64,000 nt of DNA from Candidatus Woesearchaeota archaeon. Its GTDB lineage: Archaea; Nanobdellota; Nanobdellia; Woesearchaeales; UBA10216. Positions 59,524 through 64,000 of this stretch are shown here, in pieces (the first letter of the stretch is position 1; the number at the start of each line of letters is the position of its first letter). The notes beneath the pieces are model-generated. The model did no database searches. It saw only the letters and a program-made list of their open reading frames with translations, and had not been told where the DNA came from. The stretch spans positions 1 to 64,000 of the forward strand of contig JACPTF010000013.1 of NCBI GenBank assembly GCA_016192915.1, given 5' to 3'. The position numbers and the translations under genes are program-made.

Positions 59524-60822
59524 ATGGCGAATTTGCCCATAGCACTTATGGCAAACGGCGGTTACAGGGAATTCAAGCTAGACAACGGCCTTATTGTGGC
59601 GTTGCAGGAAACACCAACGCAGACAATCTACGGTGGCTTGCGCGTCAATCATGGCGCCCTTCATGAGCATCCTGGGGAAGAGGGTTTTGCACATTTTCTT
59701 GAACACGCGCTGATAACTGGAGGGACTGAACGATATACTCCGGATGAGATTTCTGAATTGAGGGGCAGGTTTGGACAGAATAATGCGTTCACTTTCCTTA
59801 ACATGACAACTTTTCCATCTGACTTGCTGGCAACAGACGTAGAAGACTACCTCGCCATGTTGCCTGAGATTGTATTCAGGCCGAGATTTGAACCTGGGAA
59901 AGTTGATGAAGAGCGGCAGAGGGTGTTAAGAGAAATTGGGGATGAAAAGAGCAGTAAGGCATTTCAGGTTGAACGGCAATATTCCCTAGCTCTGCTTGGA
60001 GAAGGTCCGCATAATTATTATGTAAAAGGAAAAGAAGAGAGCATCCAGACCGCAACTCCGGAAACTTTACGAGCATTCCATTCACGCGGCTACCACCCCA
60101 ATAACTCAAGCCTGATACTGGTCGGTGGCATCCCAAAAAACATTGACGCGATAGTACAGCAGCATTTTGGAAAAATCCCAACAGGAGGAGGGTCACGATA
60201 TGTCTTTCCACAAGCACCTCCCTTGGAACAATTAGCAGCATTTCACATTCCAGCATCAGAGCTTATGAACGAAGAGAAACCAGAAGAAAGCAGCGCTGAG
60301 CTTCGAATCGGAATACGAGGCCCCCCGCTTACACATGAAGACAGTTACGTTGTCGCTATGCTGGCGTGGATTTTGGGAGGCGGTGGAGGTTCTCGGTTGT
60401 TCAAAAGAGTAAGCCAGCAGGAAGGGTTGGCATACTCAATCCAATGCTCATATGGCGGCACAGAGTACGGAGGTGTTCTGGAAATAAGAGGCAGAATTCT
60501 CGCAAGAGGTTCTCAAAATGCTGTTGATGGTATTTTTGAAGAGATACAACGGTTGCGGACAGAACAGATTGATCAGGAAGAGTTTAATAAGCTTAAAAGA
60601 GTATCAATGTATTGGATTGCTAAGGCGGAGGAGACAAATGAGGGACACGCAGTCGCAATACAAAAAAAGCTGGATTACGGTATAACTCCAGAAATGCACT
60701 TGGCAAGGGCAAATGCAGTAACGCCAAGGAACATTCAAGAAGCAGCACACAAATATCTACCCGCTGACAAAAACGGAAAGTTTGTGTTTCTGCTCCGTGA
60801 CCCCTTTAAAAAGCTCGAATAG
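59524..60822 (+). CDS. M16-family zinc metallopeptidase
   Basis: 432 residues. The inverted zinc motif is HFLEHALITGG (HxxEH) near residue 59, with a downstream Glu in the EDYLAMLPEIVFRP region. The second M16 domain has the GGGGGSRLFKRVSQQEGLAYSI glycine-rich segment (written here in part). It resembles processing-peptidase-like archaeal and bacterial M16 members. A second ATG at 59551 (MANGGYREF) is a plausible alternative start, since a TATA-like gatttataaa lies only a few bases before the first ATG. Confidence 0.88.
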   Translation: MANLPIALMANGGYREFKLDNGLIVALQETPTQTIYGGLRVNHGALHEHPGEEGFAHFLEHALITGGTERYTPDEISELRGRFGQNNAFTFLNMTTFPSDLLATDVEDYLAMLPEIVFRPRFEPGKVDEERQRVLREIGDEKSSKAFQVERQYSLALLGEGPHNYYVKGKEESIQTATPETLRAFHSRGYHPNNSSLILVGGIPKNIDAIVQQHFGKIPTGGGSRYVFPQAPPLEQLAAFHIPASELMNEEKPEESSAELRIGIRGPPLTHEDSYVVAMLAWILGGGGGSRLFKRVSQQEGLAYSIQCSYGGTEYGGVLEIRGRILARGSQNAVDGIFEEIQRLRTEQIDQEEFNKLKRVSMYWIAKAEETNEGHAVAIQKKLDYGITPEMHLARANAVTPRNIQEAAHKYLPADKNGKFVFLLRDPFKKLE

Positions 60823-60879
60823 TTGCAAGCGCCCAGCATCAATACATTTAAAAAACACAGCGAAAGACCTGAAGGGCAA

Positions 60880-61003
60880 GGGGCCATGGGGCAGCTTGGT
60901 CTAACCTATCTGGTTTGGGACCAGATGACCCCGGTTCAAAACCCTTTTGCGAAAAGGGTTTATCCAAAACCGACGCAAAGGGATGAAAGTCCGGGTGGCC
61001 CCA
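60880..61003 (+). tRNA. tRNA-Pro(TGG) with a T-loop intron
   Basis: Acceptor GGGGCCA/TGGCCCC with A73, anticodon arm TCTGG-TTTGGGA-CCAGA. The T stem CCCGG/CCGGG closes only after removing a 49-nt intron at 60941-60989, between TTCAAA and T60. A bulge-helix-bulge can be drawn: CCCTTT(t)GCG/CGCAAAGGG, bulge AAA, TTCA/TGAA, bulge AGT. The intron also forms a competing CCCTTTT-gcga-AAAGGG hairpin followed by TTTATCCAAAACCG, similar to the hairpin-tail repeat. Confidence 0.92.
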
Positions 61004-61025
61004 CTAAACCTTTTTACCGCTGCGG

Positions 61026-61082
61026 CGGCAAAAACACAAGTCGAGATACGCTCGACTGTGCCCAGGCGACAGCGGTCGCCTT
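61026..61082. repeat. Two-hairpin palindromic element
   Basis: CAAGTCGAG-atacg-CTCGACTG followed by CCCAGGCGAC-agcg-GTCGCCTTGGG. It has the two-part layout of the clusters at 15505 and 38395. It lies between tRNA-Pro and rpl37ae. Confidence 0.75.
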
Positions 61083-61180
61083 GGGGCTTTACCAAAAAAC
61101 GGCACTCAAAAGCTTGACCAAAAAACCATAATCCCAATAGATTTATAAACCGCCCCTTAATCCAAAACTACTAAGATAAA

Positions 61181-61534
61181 ATGCCAGAAGAAACAAAGTT
61201 ATACGGCTCAGTGAAGAGGTACGGCGTAAGGTACGGAACCAAGCTGAAGGGCAAGATAGCGAAGATAGAGGCAGAAAGGCACCTGTCAACAAAGTGCCCG
61301 TACTGCCACTACAACAAAGCCAAAAGGCTAGCTGCAGGGATATGGAGCTGCGGCAAGTGCAAAAGCAAGTTCACAGGCAAGGCCTATACTCCAGGAGGGC
61401 ATGTTGCCATAAAGGAAGCAGTTGAAACAGCTGCGCAGCCGGTAGCAGAAACAGCGCAAGAAACTGCTGGGACAGATGACTTCGGCGAAGAAGACGCTGA
61501 AGAGGAAGAAGAAGGGCAGGAAGAGGAAAATTAA
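61181..61534 (+). CDS. rpl37ae: Ribosomal protein L37Ae (eL43)
   Basis: 117 residues. The zinc finger has CPYCHYNKAKRLAAGIWSCG and CKSKF. The N-terminal SVKRYGVRYG is typical. The last about 35 residues form an acidic tail of Glu/Asp not usual for the family. TATA (gatttataaac) lies about 30 nt upstream. It is first in an operon with rpoP, pcc1, pfdB and UPF0147. Confidence 0.94.
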   Translation: MPEETKLYGSVKRYGVRYGTKLKGKIAKIEAERHLSTKCPYCHYNKAKRLAAGIWSCGKCKSKFTGKAYTPGGHVAIKEAVETAAQPVAETAQETAGTDDFGEEDAEEEEEGQEEEN

Positions 61535-61536
61535 AA

Positions 61537-61674
61537 ATGGTCGAGTACAAATGCTTTGATTGCGGCAAGAAGGTATCAACAGAATACCTCAGGAAGAAGG
61601 TAAGGTGCCCGTACTGCGGCAGCAAAATTCTCTACAAGCCAAGAAGGATTTCAACCAAGATAAAAGCGCGATAA
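61537..61674 (+). CDS. rpoP: RNA polymerase subunit P (Rpb12-like)
   Basis: 45 residues: MVEYKCFDCGKKVSTEYLRK then VRCPYCGSKILYKPRR. The two CxxC pairs form the zinc ribbon of RpoP. It starts 2 nt after rpl37ae stops, the usual archaeal linkage. Confidence 0.94.
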   Translation: MVEYKCFDCGKKVSTEYLRKKVRCPYCGSKILYKPRRISTKIKAR

Positions 61675-61693
61675 AAATCCGCACATCAGCCAC

Positions 61694-61924
61694 ATGAAAT
61701 ACTCCGCAGTCATAAACGTAAGCGGCGATGCAGCGCTGATAAAAAAGGTCTTCGCTGCAGAAGACACAACAATAAAAGAAAAAGCAAGCTACAAGATAAA
61801 GAAAACCACAGAGGGGGTCACGTTCGCCATTGAAGCAGAAGACAGCGTGGGATTAAGGACTGCACTGAACTCAATAACAAAGGTCCTCACAGTCATAGAG
61901 AAGGTCAAGAGGATTAGTGATTAA
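61694..61924 (+). CDS. pcc1: KEOPS complex subunit Pcc1
   Basis: 76 residues, the usual archaeal size. Begins MKYSAVINVSGDAALIKKVF; the later GLRTALNSITKVLTVIEKV helix is the dimerisation part. KEOPS makes t6A37 on tRNAs decoding ANN codons. TrmO at 50.6 kb may act further on the same base. Confidence 0.88.
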   Translation: MKYSAVINVSGDAALIKKVFAAEDTTIKEKASYKIKKTTEGVTFAIEAEDSVGLRTALNSITKVLTVIEKVKRISD

Positions 61925-61925
61925 A

Positions 61926-62261
61926 ATGCCTGAAATACCTGAACAAACGCAAGAGAAGATAAGGCAGCTCCAGATGCTTGAACAGGCGCTACAGCAACTC
62001 CTCATGCAAAAGCAGGCGTTCCAGCTCCAGCTCATGGAGACAGACTCTGCCCTGAAAGAGCTTGAGGGAACACAGGAGGCATACAAGATAGTTGGCAACA
62101 TTATGATCCTAACCAGGAAAGAAGAGCTTGAGAAAGACCTCAAGGAAAAGAAGGAAACCATGGAGCTCAGGATAAGCTCCCTTGAAAAGCAGGAAACAAA
62201 GACAAGGGAAAAGGCGGCATCGCTCCAAAAAGACGTAATAGAATCAATGAACAAACACTAA
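61926..62261 (+). CDS. pfdB: Prefoldin subunit beta
   Basis: 111 residues. Two long coiled-coil helices flank the central hairpin region (ELEGTQEAYKIVGNIMILTR), characteristic of beta-prefoldin. It captures unfolded proteins with the alpha subunit and delivers them to the thermosome. Starts 2 nt after pcc1. Confidence 0.92.
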   Translation: MPEIPEQTQEKIRQLQMLEQALQQLLMQKQAFQLQLMETDSALKELEGTQEAYKIVGNIMILTRKEELEKDLKEKKETMELRISSLEKQETKTREKAASLQKDVIESMNKH

Positions 62262-62262
62262 A

Positions 62263-62523
62263 ATGTTCCCCGGAAGCAAAACCCAGACTGTTGAAGGAAT
62301 CATAGTAGCCATATCCGAGCTTCAGGACGACAATACTGTCCCAAAGAACGTGAAGGAAAGAGTGCACGCCGTAATTGAAACACTCAAAGACGAAAAGCTA
62401 GAGGTTTCAATAAGGATTAACAAGGCACTCCAGATTCTCGACAGCCTGTCAGAGGACTCAAACCTCCAGTCTTACACCAGAACCCAGCTGTGGAACGTAG
62501 TCAGCATGCTGGAGAAGATTTAA
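62263..62523 (+). CDS. UPF0147 family protein
   Basis: 86 residues. VPKNVKERVHAVIETLKDEK followed by SIRINKALQILDSLSEDSN matches UPF0147, a small helical archaeal family regularly beside prefoldin and Pcc1. It is the last gene of the operon. Function unknown. Confidence 0.88.
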   Translation: MFPGSKTQTVEGIIVAISELQDDNTVPKNVKERVHAVIETLKDEKLEVSIRINKALQILDSLSEDSNLQSYTRTQLWNVVSMLEKI

Positions 62524-62561
62524 GATTAACTTGATTTTTCGCTTATTTCTACGGCAACAAA

Positions 62562-62664
62562 TGCAGCACAAGTCGGCAGTAGCCGACTGTGCAAATGTCG
62601 GCAACGGCCGACAATCCTCAGCTCGCCGCTGAGGAATCCTGCCAAAGCAGGATTTGCAGCTGCA
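62562..62664. repeat. Cloverleaf-like palindromic cluster
   Basis: The outer stem TGCAGC/GCTGCA encloses AGTCGGC-agta-GCCGACT, TGTCGGC-aacg-GCCGACA, TCCTCAGC/GCTGAGGA and AATCCTGC-caaa-GCAGGATT. It lies between UPF0147 and the GTPase gene. The AGTCGGC and AATCCTGC modules also occur in the 24736 cluster. Confidence 0.85.
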
Positions 62665-62680
62665 AAAAGGTTAAATACGC

Positions 62681-62766
62681 ATGACCTTTTTGCCGAAACC
62701 AAGTCGTCAATGACGACTGGTCCCATCGCCTATGGCGATGTGGAAAGGTCAATCAAAAACCGCACA
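62681..62766 (+). repeat. Nested hairpin-tail and palindromic element at the GTPase start
   Basis: GACCTTT (62683) pairs with AAAGGTC before AATCAAAAACCG, the hairpin-tail repeat. Its loop carries CCAAGTCGTC-aat-GACGACTGG and CCCATCGC-cta-TGGCGATGTGG, the two-part palindrome. The element ends at the canonical ATG (62767). A TATA-like ttaaatac lies at 62671-62678, and an ATG at 62710 within the element opens the GTPase frame. Confidence 0.7.
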
Positions 62767-63937
62767 ATGGTAAGCTACGAAGAGGAGATAAGAGCCCTGC
62801 AGGAAGAGATAAGCAAGACGCAGTACAACAAGGCAACGCAGCACCACATCGGGCTTGTGAAGGCAAAGATAGCCCGGCTCAAGGAAAGGGCAGTTGCGCG
62901 CTCAAAAGGCGGCAAAAAGGGCGAGGGCTACGCAGTCAGGAAAAGCGGCGATGCCACCGTCATACTGATAGGCTTTCCTTCGGTTGGAAAATCAACCCTT
63001 CTCAACAAGATAACCAATGCAGAATCAAAAATAGCAGCCTACGACTTTACAACATTAACCTGCATACCTGGCATAATGGAGTACAACGGCGCCAAAATAC
63101 AGGTGCTGGACGTGCCAGGCATACTGAAAGGGGCAGCATCAGGGCTTGGAAAGGGCAGGGAGGTGATAGCTGTTGCGAGAAACGCCGACCTGGCAATTCT
63201 CATGGTTGATGTTTTCACGGTAAACCAGATTGACACACTGAGAAAAGAGCTTGAGGAGGCGGACATAAGAGTGAACCAGCAGCCACCTCACGTAACAATC
63301 ACATATAAGAGTAAACCAGCAGCCGCCTCACGTAACAATCACCAGAAAAGAGAGGGGAGGACTGAGCATAGCAACAACGGTAAAACTCACAAAGATTGAT
63401 GAGAAAACCATAGAGGCCATACTCAACGAGTTCAGGATAGTAAGCGCAGATGTTGTCATAAGGGAGGACATAAACGCAGACCAGCTCATAGACGCCATTG
63501 AAGGAAACCGAAAATACGTGCCAGCGATTGCTGTCGTGAACAAGATTGACTCACTCAACGATGAAGGAATGAAACAGCTGCAGCAGCAAAACCTTTTTAG
63601 CGAAAAAGCCCAAGAACAGCATCAACGTGAGGAAGTGATTTTTATTTCTGCAGAGAAAAACATAAACATTGACAAACTGGAAGAGAAAATTTACAGCAAG
63701 CTAAGCCTGATCAGGGTGTACCTTAAGGAGGCTGGCAAAAAGGCGGACATGGAAAAGCCTCTGATAATGAGGCACGGAAGCACGGTAAAAGAAGTGTGTG
63801 AAAAGCTGCACAGGGATTTCGTTGCGAAGTTCAAGTTCTCAAGGGTATGGGGCCGCTCTGCGAAATTCCCGGGACAAAAGTTCAAGATTGACCACAAACT
63901 GGCAGACAAGGATGTTGTGGAGATACACTTGAGGTAA
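62767..63937 (+). pseudogene. DRG-family (Obg-like) GTPase, frame broken by a 40-bp duplication
   Basis: The N-terminal part has EEEIRALQEEISKTQYNKAT, the P-loop GFPSVGKSTLLN, G3 DVPGILKGAASG and ends abnormally; the C-terminal part (from about 63344) has VVNKID (G4), SAEKNINID (G5) and a TGS domain ending HKLADKDVVEIHLR. The two frames meet at an imperfect direct repeat, 63270-63309 and 63310-63349. Deleting one copy restores HVTITRKERGGLSIATTVKL without loss. DRG GTPases bind translating ribosomes and are near-universal in archaea, so the break may be an assembly error. A QQQNLFSEKA insert lies in the C-terminal half. Confidence 0.88.
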
Positions 63938-63955
63938 TATTTATTGAGATAAGAT

Positions 63956-64000
63956 TTATTTCTGCATGCCCATGAACTCGCCCCAGTAGACGCCCTCTGT
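63956..64000 (-). CDS. C-terminal end of an unidentified gene, partial
   Basis: Fifteen codons on the minus strand end TEGVYWGEFMGMQK and a TAA at 63956-63958. The frame is open to the window edge. It converges with the GTPase gene. Too short to identify. Confidence 0.35.
   Translation of the reverse strand, partial: TEGVYWGEFMGMQK

Noticed and set aside
63270-63349. Programmed frameshifting in the DRG GTPase
   Set aside because: There is no slippery site; the 40-bp duplication with silent differences fully explains the broken frame.

Overview
The window is a contiguous piece of an archaeal chromosome. The markers are archaeal: RNA polymerase split into A'/A'' and B'/B'', RpoH and RpoP, ribosomal proteins L30e, L15e, L10e, L37Ae and L40e, aIF5A, aRF1, KEOPS Pcc1, prefoldin beta, UPF0147, NucS, NurA-like, EndoQ-like and AlaX, with TATA boxes about 25-30 nt before many leaderless starts. 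Many short unknown membrane proteins, compact spacing and heavily intron-bearing tRNAs suggest a DPANN-type archaeon, but I cannot fix the phylum from this window.

Layout. 1-3.4 kb: edge of a divergent membrane-protein gene and a large Cys-rich surface protein. 3.5-15.4 kb (minus): the RNA polymerase/translation cluster rpoH-rpoB''-rpoB'-rpoA'-rpoA''-rpl30e-nusA-rps12, with inteins in RpoA'' and in ribosomal protein S12. 15.6-19.3 kb: tRNA-Lys, -Asp, -Tyr and -Pro(GGG), a toxin-antitoxin pair and a membrane protein. 19.5-31.5 kb: Rad50, sugar isomerase, L15e, DUF1385, AlaX, tRNA-Leu, exonuclease, Nudix, RibL-type cytidylyltransferase, L10e and small membrane or zinc-ribbon proteins. 31.5-47.8 kb: metallo-hydrolase lipoprotein, malic enzyme, NYN nuclease, DNA polymerase B, secreted nuclease, EndoQ, endonuclease III, NurA-like protein and PEP synthase. 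47.8-64 kb: NucS, TrmO, TrmJ, site-2 protease, L40e, aIF5A, aRF1, M16 peptidase, tRNA-Pro(TGG), an L37Ae-RpoP-Pcc1-prefoldin-UPF0147 operon and a frameshifted DRG-type GTPase.

Malic enzyme, PEP synthase and PGI/PMI indicate pyruvate/PEP and hexose-phosphate interconversion. Several proteins (PolB, Rad50, NurA-like, NucS, EndoQ-like, Nth) serve replication and repair.

The most unusual signal is a set of modular palindromic elements. They are clusters of small hairpins with differing but self-complementary arms, often arranged as CCCAAATCG...CGATTGGG followed by CCCANTCGC...GCGANTTGGG, plus a related ACCTTTTT...AAAAAGGTTGATCAAAAA hairpin-with-tail. They occur between genes, at gene ends, in frame inside proteins (a 48-bp, 16-codon block in a secreted nuclease) and at start codons, where two genes show a duplicated first few codons. 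In addition, four of six tRNA genes carry an intron in the T-loop (position 59/60), and three of those introns share a common core. Two places (the GTPase at 63.3 kb and a gene start at 42.25 kb) show short duplications whose copies differ only at synonymous sites, which points to strain-variant joining in assembly or recombination between diverged homologues.
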